Below, piece after piece: positions 24,634-35,508 of a DNA stretch of 64,000 nucleotides. The notes under the pieces were generated by a model, which did not search any database, had not been told where the DNA came from, and worked only from the letters and a program-made list of their open reading frames with translations. A program made the translations under genes and the position numbers. Each line of letters opens with the position of its first letter. The stretch's first letter is position 1. This stretch comes from Psoroptes ovis (lineage: Eukaryota; Arthropoda; Arachnida; Sarcoptiformes; Psoroptidae), in contig PQWQ01000008.1 of the NCBI GenBank assembly GCA_002943765.1, forward strand, positions 1,302,001 to 1,366,000, read 5' to 3'.

Positions 24634-25703
24634 TGATAATCGAACATCAATGATTCGGGTTAACTTTTGCCTATCGAATCGCTTGGATCAAGCCATCGTC
24701 CATCAGTCATCTCTCGGTATGATCATTAATGATCCAAAAAACCTTGTAATTATTCATATATGAATATTTCAAAACCAAATCAAACAAATCTGGTCTTATT
24801 TTCAATTAATTAGATTTTATCAAATTTTTTTTCAAATTCTATTTGATCAATATTATTTATGATCAAATACACAATATTAAGCAATTTTTTTTCCATTTGT
24901 ATGTGCTCCTCAGATTTATTCTAGTGTTCTGGTCTTAAATATTCCTATTATTCATTAAACAACACATTCACAAACACAAAGATATTTATTTATTTTTTTA
25001 CAAATTTTTTTTTTCATTTTAAATCTGATACATTTTTGTTCATCATTCAAAACACCAAGACATATTTGAGAACACATTTTACCCATGAGGAATGTGTGAG
25101 GCTGTCCGAAAAGTTTATTCCGTTTAATCAATAGAGTTGCTCATGAAAATCGGCCAGAACTTTCCGGACAACCTAATATATCTCACTGTATTCATATGTA
25201 TTCGGCCAAACATGAATCAAAGCCCAACATTGGAAAGTTAGTCGAGCAGATAAGGGTTTTCATCATTTGTAAATGTTCACAGATACATCAATCATATGTA
25301 CATAGAAATTCATTGATTTTTTTTCATGTAAATTTTTCCGATTTTTTTTTTCATTCGTCACTCTCCAAAGACACACAGAGACACGCCAAGACCATACATC
25401 TGGACATCAACCCAGTTAGCAAGTCCATACATACACCACACGCATACACGATACAAACACACACGCCCACCTAATATACGAGAAAAAAGCGCGCGCAATT
25501 TGTGATTTTCAAAAAAATTTTTTTTCCAATTTTTCAAATTTTTTAAAAATGTATTTTCAATTTTGGAAAATATGTGCCTTTATTATTATTATAATTATGA
25601 TTTTTTTTCAATTTGATACATTTGAAATGAACGAAATAAAAATATGAAAAAAATTTCGGAATTTTAAAAAATTCAAATAATTTGATTCGATTGATCATCG
25701 TCA
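24634..25703. other. Convergent 3' flank between GALNT1/13-like gene and EFTUD2
   Basis: Non-coding and AT-rich. It contains one MITE (25097-25176), a CA-rich run near 25.45 kb and poly-T/poly-A tracts. TTTATT at 25579-25584 reads AATAAA on the minus strand and is a candidate EFTUD2 polyadenylation signal. Confidence 0.7.
25097..25176. mobile_element. Mariner-like MITE, 80 bp
   Basis: The left end is slightly mutated (TGAGGCTGTCCGAAAAGTTT) and the right end is intact (...TTTCCGGACAACCTAA followed by TA). The core GAGTTGCTCATGAAAATCGG is shared with the subfamily. Confidence 0.8.
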
Positions 25704-28700
25704 TCATGATAGCAGCACATCTTGTTTGGCCAATTCAAGCAACATTGGATCATCGAAAAATTTATTGATGCTAACATCTTCCGATAGACCTTTACGGCGA
25801 CGTGTTTTGATCATAAATTCTCGGGCCAAATGTGGTGCTGGTTGCGGTTCCAGTGGCCGAATGACTATCGATTTGTCTAATGGATCACCCGGTACAATCT
25901 GGTGAGAACGTATAGAAGAGATAAAATTAGTTTATGGTCGAATCAAATTGATATAAATTCAATGAACTAACCTGCCAATGATGAAAAACTGATAAACAAA
26001 ATGCCTGCCCTTGAGTATGTGTCCGTAAATCGGTTTCGAAACCAAAAGAATCGATGGCTGGCAAAAAGGCTTTGACCGTATATAGTGGTGAACCAGGTAC
26101 GGGAACATCTTGTGTTATATGACCACGACGTTTGGCTAGCACTGTGTATACAGCTGATACACAATCAGCCGGTGCTAATACTTCGACAAAATAATATGGC
26201 TCCATAAGGCGTGGTGTTGCCATTAAAAATGATGAATATGCAACACGACGTGATGTCGGTATAATTTGACCACCACCACGTGCTGCTGGTTCGGTACTGA
26301 TGATGGCATCTAATATCTTAAATTTAACATTACGTATTGGCTCCTCACACAATGGTCCTTCTCTTGATGCCCATTGAAAGCCTTGAACAATTGAATCACG
26401 AACAGTGTTCAATAGATTTTTGTCCACTTCAGACGGCAGCGTATCATCGACCAAAATATTTGGGCCAGAATTTTGTGGACCGAATGCCCATATCGATCGG
26501 GCAGCCAAAATATCCCAATGATATTTACTTTGAAAAAATTCACTTAATTTTTTACGATTCCAATCAATTCGTACGATTTCATTTTCAATATCTTCGGCTA
26601 ATCCTTTTTCCAATGGTTCGGCAATCATCATTATTTTGTTTCTAATTAAAAATTGATTAAAAATGAATAGCAATTAATTACTTTTTAATTAAGAGGATTT
26701 GAATAACTTTTGGACATACTTTTTATTTGAAGTTTCAGCAAAACATTTAATCTGTGATGTTTCGACGACAGTTTCACAAAATGATACAACAGGATCAGCT
26801 ACTTTTATATCTATGGCCATGTAAATTAAGTTTTCAAAGAAGATTATCGAATAATAATCAATTCAACATATTAATTTCAATAGTCTTACCGATTTCCGAA
26901 TACATTTTACGTAAATCATGCATAACACAATCGAGATACAATTCTCCAGTACCAAGAATTATGTGTTCACCACTTTCTTCGACACGCGTTCCCAACAGTG
27001 GATATGATTTATTACATTTACGTAAACCTTCCAACATTTTCGGCAGCTCTGATGGTACAACTGGTTCGACAGCAATTTTTATCACTGATTGTGTATTGAA
27101 TTTCAAGGGTTTAAATATGAACAATTCATCATCATATTTAATGTCTACGATTGTCGATGTTTTGGTAATAGGTTGATCAATACCTTCGATCAATATCCAA
27201 TTACCGGCAGACATTCGATTTACTTCGATCGAATACCGTCCTTCATATATCCATAATTTTCCCACTTGCATTTGTCTTGAATCTTCTTCATCGAATGATG
27301 AATAATTTTCACCCAAGATGCGTACCTGTTGTTTTGTTTCGATAGTACCGCTTAATATCAATCCAAATACATTGAATGTTTGTCCATCTTGTGATGCATA
27401 TTGTTTTGTCGTATGAATCATTAATGGTCCTTTAGGATTACATTCAAACATTGATTCAGCCAATAGTGATTCGCTAGGACCTTTCCATATGTGTTGAACC
27501 TTTTTTCTTGCATTATCGATCGGCGATGGTATATGATTTACACATATATCAACTAAACAATTAAAATCACCGAAGAATTTCGAACAAATAAGTCGTAGCA
27601 ATTGACGAATGTTTAATTTCATTTCTTTTTTCGTTATTTTTATACTCAATTCTTTTAGAATTGATTCAAGATTATCATCAGCATCGCCGATTACTTGTGA
27701 TACTATTTTATACAATGGTTCCAATATAAATTCAATGAATGTTCGTTGTGTTTGTGATGTTGGAGGTTTTTTGACAAATTTTCGACTAGAAAATAGAAAT
27801 CAATAATTTTCAAGTGATCAACAAAATAGATTGGACAAACCTTTGACGATTAAAATAAATATCACCCCATAAACGCTTGGCGAATTCACGATAATCAGGG
27901 ATTTGTGGATAATATTCTTGATATAATTTTGAAAATGATTTCAGCGTAAAACAAATACTGTATTGTGAGCTAGAAAAACAAACATTATTCATCAATGGTG
28001 ATATTAATGGTGGTTCGGCATCTGGATTACAGTGATTTGCTCTACGGTCAAATTAAATAATGATTTAAATCGAATTTCGATCCATAATAAATCAATTAAT
28101 CTCACCTGATGATACTATTGATTTCATCCAAAATATGTCTAATTTTATAATATGCATCTTGTGGTGGCAATTTCAATTCCAATATCAGACGATCAATTTT
28201 ATTAATACAAACAGCAATCGTTAGCTGTTCTTGTAATGCATGTTTCAATAATCGTTCAGTGTTTAACATAACACCTTCAGAAGCATCGACAAACAATATG
28301 ACACCATCACAAAGACGAATGGCTGCTGTTACTTCATCGGAAAAATTTACATGTCCAGGTGTATCGAAAAAATTCATAACATATGATTTTGATTTCAGAT
28401 CTTGCATAACGACCGTTATCGGTGTCGATTTGATACCGACACCACGTTCTTGTTCAGTATAAAGTATATCAGTGTAGCGAAACTATTAATTATAAGATTC
28501 AATTAGTCAAATATTATAATAAATTGATTCGGAAACATTACCGGTTTATCATCTTTATGATTTTTCAGCTCAGGATGTGTTTGTTCAACAATACAATCGG
28601 TGAATGTTGTTTTACCATGATGAAGATGGCCAATAAATGCAACATTACGAATTAAATTTGGATTATCCATCAAATCGGTCATAAATTCTAAATCATATGT

Positions 28701-29157
28701 TGTCAATGGTAAATCTTTGATTTGATAACTAAATTTTTTATTCTTAACAGGATCAACAATTGGTTTCGTTAATGGTTGTGTATCTTCTTCTTGAACGATT
28801 GTTTCCACTTCTTGTCCATATATTTCTTCAGCTGTTGGATAATATTTTTTATCTTCATGCAGCGTTATTTGCATTTGTTCATCATCATCGTCATCATCAT
28901 TGTCATTTTGACCATCAATTTTCATCAATTCCTACGAAAAAACAAATAAACATTCAAATAATTGAAATCAACTAATCTCAAATAATTATATTTACATTTT
29001 TTCCACCATCACCATCATGGTCGTCATCATCATCATCACTATCATCGGCTACATTGAAACCGTTGCCAATACCATTATTAACAACATCATCATCATCATC
29101 ATCGTCTGATTCTAATTCAGGTCCAATATAATTACCAAATTCATCATAAAGATCCAT
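25704..29157 (-). CDS. EFTUD2: EFTUD2 / Snu114, U5 snRNP 116-kDa GTPase
   Basis: EF-2-like GTPase of the U5 snRNP that controls spliceosome activation and disassembly in the nucleus. Minus-strand exons: 29157-28996, 28931-28542, 28482-28106, 28041-27841, 27785-26890, 26810-26720, 26641-25972 and 25898-25704; all phases close, giving 993 residues (human 972). The start MDLYDEFGNYIGPEL is the family N-terminus and is followed by an Asp-rich acidic domain. Motifs: P-loop GHLHHGKT at 155-162, DTPGHVNF (G3), NKIDRL (G4), the RDRTW-free EF-2-like domains with NKSYP, GTGELYLDCVMHDLRKMY and IWAFGP, and the C-terminal KFFDDPMLLELA. The protein is extremely conserved throughout. It lies head-to-tail with AP-1 sigma on the same strand, 505 bp away. 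Confidence 0.97.
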
Positions 29158-29662
29158 AATTATTTAAAAATAATTTTGAGATCAAAAATTTCGAATATTT
29201 TGAAATTCAAAAATTGAAAAAATAAATCACATGTTACCGCGATACTATCACAATACTATCGATATATTGAAGTTTTTCAGCCACTTGGCAGTCGAATCAT
29301 TTTACACTATTTCTTTTCAAAACTGTCGCGTCTTCAATAGAAAATAGTGCGAATGCCCGAGTCTGGCTCGGGATGAGCAGAATCAATGCTGAAAAGCTAC
29401 AACGTGAATATCACGGTCATTGACCATTGGATGTTTGAAATTGATTTATTAATTCATTTTTTAAAATTATCAAAATTTTTATAAGAAAAAATTATTTAAA
29501 AATTATTAATCAAAGAATTTGCACGATTTTTTTGTTTATCAAATTTCGTTTTGAATTAAATAAAATCACCCGAAATTCGTTATAAATAAGAGTTGCGAAA
29601 GTGGAATTTTCGATTCTTGCAAAAACAAGTGCTAAATGCTCCAGAATCTTGAATTTCATAAT
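29158..29662. other. Intergenic region upstream of EFTUD2
   Basis: Non-coding region holding the EFTUD2 promoter and the AP-1 sigma 3' flank. About 140 bp of it is a dispersed hairpin repeat (29283-29425), starting about 125 bp upstream of the EFTUD2 ATG. Confidence 0.6.
29283..29425 (+). repeat. Dispersed hairpin repeat, copy B
   Basis: It shares the word CTTGGCAGTCGAATCATTTT with copy A, followed by AACTGTCGC and a stem CCCGAG / CTCGGG (29356-29361 and 29367-29372), then TGAGCAG. It ends near ATCACGGTCATTGACC, which resembles the other end of copy A. Confidence 0.6.
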
Positions 29663-30775
29663 TCAACCTAAACCATGATCTTCAAAAAATCCTTGCGGTG
29701 TTTCTTCCTGTAAGGTGATATTAAGATAAATTAATGATAAAATTTAAAGAAAATGAAAACACATAAAGCCATTCAGATAAATCATTCAATTTAATCAATT
29801 CATTTTTGGCACATTTCATTTTGGCAAATAAGACTAAAAGACAAATATTTCAAATTAAAACAGAGAAAAAAATTGATGCAAGTATAAATGAGAAATAATG
29901 ATAATAATAATAACAGAAGCAAAATATTTCAAATGTCACATGTAACCAAAATCATTGACAGATATTTCGACACCTTCGTCCTTTTCATATGTGGATAAAA
30001 GAAAAACAAAAAAAAAAATAGGACAAAAAACACGTGAATTAAATATTTGTGTTCATAAATATATATAACTGAATTGATATTGACAATATAAGAATAATGA
30101 AAAGAGTTTTCAAGAAATTTGACTAAGATCAGTGACTACTTTGGGATTTTCACATTCAAACGGCATGCAAATAGCTTTTTTTTGGTTGGAATTTAAGATT
30201 AAAAATAATCAACTTTACCTCTTGTACTAAATCTTGAGCTGAAATGGCTTTCAATACATTTTTCTTGCTTGTCTCTTGTATGAAACCACCGAGTAATAAT
30301 TCATCGAGTATGAAATATGCTTTTTCAAAATTGAAAATAATGTCCAGCTCACATACCTGCAATATGAATGAATTAAATCAGTCGAATTGAGATTTAATGT
30401 CGATATAAATTATTTCCTTAACACTTACACTGCCAAAATATTTGTCCAATAATTCAACATAACGGTGTATTAATTCTAAACACAGCAATTCATTATCAGA
30501 TTGCTCAATAGCGCAAAGAAAATATAGACTTGCATATCTGTAAGTGAAATGAAATTATATAATCAATGATAATGCCACCTAAATATAAAATACCTTTTAT
30601 AAACAATTTTATAATCTTGCCATTCAACAAATGAACAATGTTTTGGTTTACGTGCCAATATTAGATTAACTAAATCTCTGGTAATTTTTTTCTTTGTTTT
30701 ATCTGGATGTGCAACATACCATTTTTGTAGACGAAGTTTACCTTGTCTACTGAATAGTAACATAAAATGCATCAT
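29663..30775 (-). CDS. AP1S: AP-1 complex subunit sigma
   Basis: Small sigma subunit of the AP-1 clathrin adaptor, which sorts cargo between trans-Golgi network and endosomes and contributes to dileucine signal binding. Minus-strand exons are 30775-30594, 30537-30429, 30356-30219 and 29707-29663, giving 157 residues, the family length. The protein reads [49 protein letters not shown] and LDELLLGG, and ends FFEDHGLG. Two adjacent ATG codons give MMHF or MHF; other family members begin with a single M before a two-residue linker to MLLFSRQ, so either could be used. The last coding exon is only 45 bp and lies behind a 511-bp intron, the longest in the gene. Confidence 0.95.
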
Positions 30776-31025
30776 TTTGCCAAAGGATTCAAATTTGGAC
30801 GATGAAAATCAAATTAAAATTAATCGAGTTTTTTGGTTAAATCATGAAGAATCATCAAAACAAATCATCGATCTATTTACACCTGAATCGTCGATTAGGT
30901 AAAAATAGTTGTTCAATGAATTTAATTTCACGTGTTTCAAAATTCTTCAGGTGATTCTGAATTGATTTAACTTCAAATTCTGTTAAATCTTGCAAATCAG
31001 ATCAAATGATCATCACCAAAGCATC
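30776..31025. promoter_or_regulatory. 250-bp bidirectional promoter region of AP1S and ELP2
   Basis: The AP1S start codon (minus) and the ELP2 start codon (plus) are only 250 bp apart and divergent, so both promoters and both 5' leaders must fit here. No TATA-like box can be picked out against the AT-rich background. Confidence 0.6.
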
Positions 31026-33404
31026 ATGGATGTAAAGAAATGTGAAAATATCTATACAAGTTGCTCGGCTAATTGTTATCCACATTGTATGGTCACGAAT
31101 TTTATCGACAATCTAATTGTATTTGCATCAAACAATTCGTTGATCCTCTATGATTTAACCAGACATCGTGTAATTTATCAAGTTTCAAAACATTCACAAC
31201 CAATAAATTCCGTAAGATGGATACGAAATACCCGATCAATCATTACATCATCAAGAGATATGAGCATTATTATTTGGGAATTGAATGATGAAAAAAATGT
31301 GATAAAATCAAAATTTTTATTAAAGAATGGTCATAAAGATTCAATAATTATCAGTGATTCAATCATATTCGATAAAGATTATTATTCCGTATCCTCATCA
31401 AATGATAAATCATGGTGTTTATGGAGCAATGATCAATTAATTTTAAATGAAAATTTGAATTATTTCATATTTGACATCAGAATCATTGACAAAATAGCTG
31501 AAAGCAATGATAATAATGGCCTGTTTATTCTGATGGGTGGATCAAACGATTCAATCGATATCAAACATTATAATCTAACTGAGAAGAAATTGACCAAATT
31601 AATTACATTACGTGGCCATACGGATTGGATCAAGTCGATTGATTACATTAATTTCAATGGAAAATTCATGTTATCATCAGCATCACAAGATTTTTTGATC
31701 CGGTTATATGTCATTGAAGCAAAGGGAAGCAATGTTAATGATACGAATGTTATAAGTGAATATTTTTCCATTGATAACAATCAAACATATACAGTTAGAT
31801 TAGAAAGCGTTTTAGCTGGACATGATGGTTGGATTAATGATTGTAAATGGATTGTGATTGATCATCAATTATATTTACTCAGTTGTTCAACAGATAAATC
31901 CATAATATTATGGCAACAAATGCAACATGGTACATCAATGATTTGGTATGAAACAAATCGTTTCGGTGAAATGGGTGAAAATTTTTATGGTGGCTTTATA
32001 TCATCTTCGATGATACTGTCGAATGATTCTAAATTGGTCATTGGTCAATCGTATAATGGTGCAATTCAAATGTGGAAAAAAGCGAATGAAGACAATTGCT
32101 GGCAACAACAGCTATCAATCACTGGTCATTTCAAAGAGGTAAACGATCTGTCATGGGAACCGAATGGTGAATATTTTCTTTCATGTTCAAATGATCAAAC
32201 AACACGTTTACATTCAAAATGGATTCACAACGATCATGATGAAGAATCATGGCATGAAATATCACGTCCACAAATACATGGTTATGATATTAAATGTATT
32301 CATTGGGTGAATAGAAATTCATTCATATCGGGTAGTGATGAAAAAATTATCCGCTGTTTTATGGCAACAAAATCATTTTTACAATCATTGAAAAATATTA
32401 GCGATATTGAAATTGCCATTGATGATAATAATGAGAAGCTGATGGCCGAATGTGCTATAATACCATCATTAGGTCTATCAACATCGGCCGTTTATGATGT
32501 TGAATCGATTGAACAAAAAGAATTTCAACCTAAAATATTGCAGCAGCCACCGAATGAAGAAATATTGATGCAAAATACATTATGGTCAGAAACAATGAAA
32601 CTTTATGGACATGGATATGAAATTTTTGCAATCACAACGAATCATTCTGGTACGCTATTAGCATCAGCTTGTAAAGCATCATCATTGAATTATGCATCAA
32701 TTTTCCTATGGGATCTGAAAACAAATAAGAAATTAACTGAATTGACATCACATAATTTAACTGTTACACAATTACGATTTTCACCTGGTGACCAATATCT
32801 CCTCAGTGTATCTCGTGATCGTACATGGTCTTTGTTTGATGCCATCAATTTTAAACGATTATCATTTTCAGAAAAGAGCACTACCGGTGTTCATACACGT
32901 ATCATATGGGATTGTGCATGGACACCAGATTCACGTCAATTTTTAACTGCATCACGTGATAAAACAATTATGCAATGGTCATTGAATAATGCTACAGCTG
33001 ATAATGATAATTCACAATTAAAAATCGCCATGATTCAAAAACAACAATTTGATCATCCAATAACAACGATTGATGTACATATGAAAATTTTCACCAATGG
33101 CAGCCATCAGTTTTTCCTGATCGGCGTTGGTCTTGAAAATGGACAATTATCATTACATATGATCGATATATCGACCAATAAATGGATCAACGTTTATAAT
33201 TTCAATGATAATTATAATCATACATCGATGGTAAATCGTTTACGTTTTTCACCAAAAATTTTACTGAATGAAAAACTAAAAACAGCTGAAAATGATGAAA
33301 ATATTGCTCCGAACAACGTTACGGCAAACAATGATACACCAATCATATATTTATCGACTTGTGGTCAAGATTCAATGGTTAAATTGTTTAAAATTTATTT
33401 TTGA
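31026..33404 (+). CDS. ELP2: Elongator complex protein 2 (ELP2), WD-repeat subunit
   Basis: Scaffold subunit of Elongator, which with ELP1 and ELP3 installs the cm5/mcm5/ncm5 modifications on wobble uridine of tRNAs. One uninterrupted exon of 792 residues (human 826) starting MDVKKCENIYTSC; the frame is open upstream but this is the first ATG. WD motifs recur along the length: SSRDMSIIIWEL, GHTDWIKSIDY with SQDFLIRLY, GHDGWIND with STDKSIILWQ, GHFKEVNDLSWEPNGEYFLS with DQTTRLH. Near the middle is the ELP2-specific RPQIHGYDIKC and PPNEEILMQNTLWSE followed by KLYGHGYEIFA. Late repeats include SRDRTWSLFDA and ASRDKTIMQWS. The hallmark segments are all present, so a functional gene is expected. 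Being intronless is unlike the neighbouring genes. Confidence 0.96.
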   Translation: MDVKKCENIYTSCSANCYPHCMVTNFIDNLIVFASNNSLILYDLTRHRVIYQVSKHSQPINSVRWIRNTRSIITSSRDMSIIIWELNDEKNVIKSKFLLKNGHKDSIIISDSIIFDKDYYSVSSSNDKSWCLWSNDQLILNENLNYFIFDIRIIDKIAESNDNNGLFILMGGSNDSIDIKHYNLTEKKLTKLITLRGHTDWIKSIDYINFNGKFMLSSASQDFLIRLYVIEAKGSNVNDTNVISEYFSIDNNQTYTVRLESVLAGHDGWINDCKWIVIDHQLYLLSCSTDKSIILWQQMQHGTSMIWYETNRFGEMGENFYGGFISSSMILSNDSKLVIGQSYNGAIQMWKKANEDNCWQQQLSITGHFKEVNDLSWEPNGEYFLSCSNDQTTRLHSKWIHNDHDEESWHEISRPQIHGYDIKCIHWVNRNSFISGSDEKIIRCFMATKSFLQSLKNISDIEIAIDDNNEKLMAECAIIPSLGLSTSAVYDVESIEQKEFQPKILQQPPNEEILMQNTLWSETMKLYGHGYEIFAITTNHSGTLLASACKASSLNYASIFLWDLKTNKKLTELTSHNLTVTQLRFSPGDQYLLSVSRDRTWSLFDAINFKRLSFSEKSTTGVHTRIIWDCAWTPDSRQFLTASRDKTIMQWSLNNATADNDNSQLKIAMIQKQQFDHPITTIDVHMKIFTNGSHQFFLIGVGLENGQLSLHMIDISTNKWINVYNFNDNYNHTSMVNRLRFSPKILLNEKLKTAENDENIAPNNVTANNDTPIIYLSTCGQDSMVKLFKIYF

Positions 33405-33777
33405 ATTTTTATACTTTTTTTGTGAAATAAATTTTTTAGAAAAATTTTGAAAATTTTATTTCAAGTTTAACAACTTGCATTGTGTAAAATTGGCAAAAAA
33501 TTATTTCTATGACTATATTTCGGTCAAAAAACATTCGAATGTGAGTTGTGTTTGTGTGTGTGTTTGCCCTTCAAATTTCTTGTTGAAATTGATTTTAAAA
33601 GGTAAGATTTTTGTTGATTATTCGAGGGTCATCTTGATCGATTCAATTTTAATTTGATCTTCGAAACATCAGAGTAATGTGTAGATCTGTTTTGCTGTAT
33701 TCAAAGTTGATTTTAATACATTTTTTCTTTGTTTTAAATCATTAGAAAAACGATAATTGAATAAAAAAAAAATCACA
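33405..33777. other. Short spacer between ELP2 and a small plus-strand gene
   Basis: AATAAA at 33426-33431, 22 bp after the ELP2 stop, is a likely polyadenylation signal. The rest is AT-rich with a short GTGTTTGTGTGTGTG run and should hold the promoter of the next gene. Nothing else is seen. Confidence 0.65.
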
Positions 33778-34089
33778 ATGGTACGTCTATCACCGCGTGC
33801 ATTATTACGTTTTGAAATGCCAAAACAAGGTAAACCAATGGTATGGCCATATACATTGGCAGCCAAATGGTCACATTGGAATTTAGCATATGAATGGAAA
33901 ATGAATTGGACATTTCGTTATACAATTTATGGTATGATGACCGTATTACCATTCATTTGGTATATTGATTCGACAGTCAATTCGCCAGCTGCTAAAGCAA
34001 CATATAAACGTCTTAAACATGCTGAACATGAAAAACATCTTGAAGAACAAAGATGGGCCGATATTTCTGGCCGTTATGCTAATCGATAA
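33778..34089 (+). CDS. Small single-span membrane protein, 103 residues, not recognised
   Basis: The frame opens with MVRLSPRALLRFEMPKQGK and ends GRYANR. The basic, Trp-rich N-terminal half (WPYTLAAKWSHWNLAYEWKM) leads to one hydrophobic segment at about residues 48-66 (TIYGMMTVLPFIWYIDSTV) and then a charged helical tail with His, Glu and Lys. Size, charge and layout resemble accessory subunits of mitochondrial respiratory complexes, but I cannot name the family. Uniform codon use, an ATG in an AAAATCACA context and AATAAA 134 bp after the stop support a real gene. It is followed convergently by the unknown minus-strand gene. Confidence 0.75.
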   Translation: MVRLSPRALLRFEMPKQGKPMVWPYTLAAKWSHWNLAYEWKMNWTFRYTIYGMMTVLPFIWYIDSTVNSPAAKATYKRLKHAEHEKHLEEQRWADISGRYANR

Positions 34090-34222
34090 ATGTGTGAATG
34101 AATGAATAATTTTTCCTGATAATATCAATATTTAAATGTGGCAAAACATCCATCAAATATATCGAAAAAACAAAAGCACATAGAAATATCCCTTGAAATT
34201 GATTGAAAATTATTATTAGCAA

Positions 34223-34228
34223 AATAAA
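34223..34228 (+). promoter_or_regulatory. Candidate polyadenylation signal of the small membrane-protein gene
   Basis: AATAAA followed by an A-run, 134 bp after the stop codon, and 40 bp before the stop of the convergent neighbour. Confidence 0.5.
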
Positions 34229-34267
34229 AAAAAATTATTCACAAAAATTGGTGCAAAAATAAATCAA

Positions 34268-35317
34268 TCAATGCATAGCCCGTCGTCTTTTCAAATGACT
34301 GGCATTCGGTGAATGTGTTTCGAAAAAATCAACAGCGAATGGATTCATCACTGGTTGATTAGGTATTTTGAATTCAATTTTCGATTTCAACGATGATGAT
34401 GATGATTTATGATGATGATGATGATAATGATAATGTTTAGTTTTTTGTACACTTTCTTGTTGTTGACAATCATAAAAATCACTTTGTTCATCATCACCAT
34501 CAAAATTATGATCATTTTGATGATTATAACCATTATAATTACCATGATAATTATCATCAGATAAATCACTACTACTAATATCACTACTATCAGATAAATT
34601 TGATCGATCAATATCCATTTTAGTGTCGATAAATTTTTTTCGTGATTTCGATTGTTGTTGTTGTTGCTGGTGTTGTTTATTTGTTGATTGATTCGATGTT
34701 TGACATAATTGATTATGAACTAAATGATTCGATGATAAATCAACCGACAAGATGGATGAACCAGAATTTCGTTTACGTTTTGGTACAAATTTCGATGATG
34801 ATGATGATGAACATAGCAATCCTGATGATGTTGATGATGATGATCGCCAATTATTTCGCTGTTGTTGATATTGTTGTTGCCGTAAAAATCTTTGATATCG
34901 GGTCAATGGTTGATTTTGATGATAATTTTTTCGACGATTATCTTGTCTCGGAATGATCGAATTGTTCGATGATTTATTTTTTTGTCGTTCTTGCTGCTGT
35001 TGTTGGGATAATTGTTGTAGCTGCTGCTGCTGTTGTTGTTGCTGTTGTTGGTCATCATTACTTTGATGATTACTATCCGAATCACTTAAAATTAATAATT
35101 TTGATCGATTAATAATCGATGCATAACGATTGTTTGATGGTTTCGGGTTTTTCGATTTGTTTGATCGTTCATTCTTCGTTGATAATTTGTTTTGATTGAA
35201 ATTCAAGCAAAAAGAATAAAAAATCAGTTCGATGTATTCAAAATATTTCAAAAATTTTACCTTTCTCGGTTCTTCATCGATGGTCGTACCGCTAAGTTCA
35301 TCAACCAATTCATCCAT
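34268..35317 (-). CDS. Low-complexity Ser/Gln/His-rich protein, not recognised
   Basis: The reading starts MDELVDELSGTTIDEEPRK. The preferred model is two exons, 35317-35261 and 35173-34268, giving 320 residues. The 87-nt insert has gtaaaa..gaag ends, is a multiple of three and has no stop, so a 349-residue unspliced form is also open; the insert would encode a hydrophobic stretch quite unlike the rest, which favours splicing. The body has a poly-Gln run, basic patches (VPKRKRNSGSS, a nuclear-signal-like cluster), Ser/Asp repeats and poly-His. Two short segments look constrained: the acidic N-terminus and the C-terminal KIPNQPVMNPFAVDFFETHS with a final LKRRRAMH. A nuclear protein is plausible, but the family is unknown to me. 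Confidence 0.6.
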   Translation of the reverse strand: MDELVDELSGTTIDEEPRKVKFLKYFEYIELIFYSFCLNFNQNKLSTKNERSNKSKNPKPSNNRYASIINRSKLLILSDSDSNHQSNDDQQQQQQQQQQLQQLSQQQQQERQKNKSSNNSIIPRQDNRRKNYHQNQPLTRYQRFLRQQQYQQQRNNWRSSSSTSSGLLCSSSSSSKFVPKRKRNSGSSILSVDLSSNHLVHNQLCQTSNQSTNKQHQQQQQQSKSRKKFIDTKMDIDRSNLSDSSDISSSDLSDDNYHGNYNGYNHQNDHNFDGDDEQSDFYDCQQQESVQKTKHYHYHHHHHKSSSSSLKSKIEFKIPNQPVMNPFAVDFFETHSPNASHLKRRRAMH

Positions 35318-35508
35318 TTATGATATTTTTTGTTTAAATTGAATTTGTTATTAAATACAATTAATTTAAATAATTTATTTTTTGAAAAAAAAATATTTCA
35401 ATTTATTTCGACAAAACAATAACAGAAAACTCAACGGATTCTGCGCAATTCGAATTTTGATTCAATTGATTTTTTTGAAAAAATTTTGTCTATTTCATTC
35501 GTATTTCT

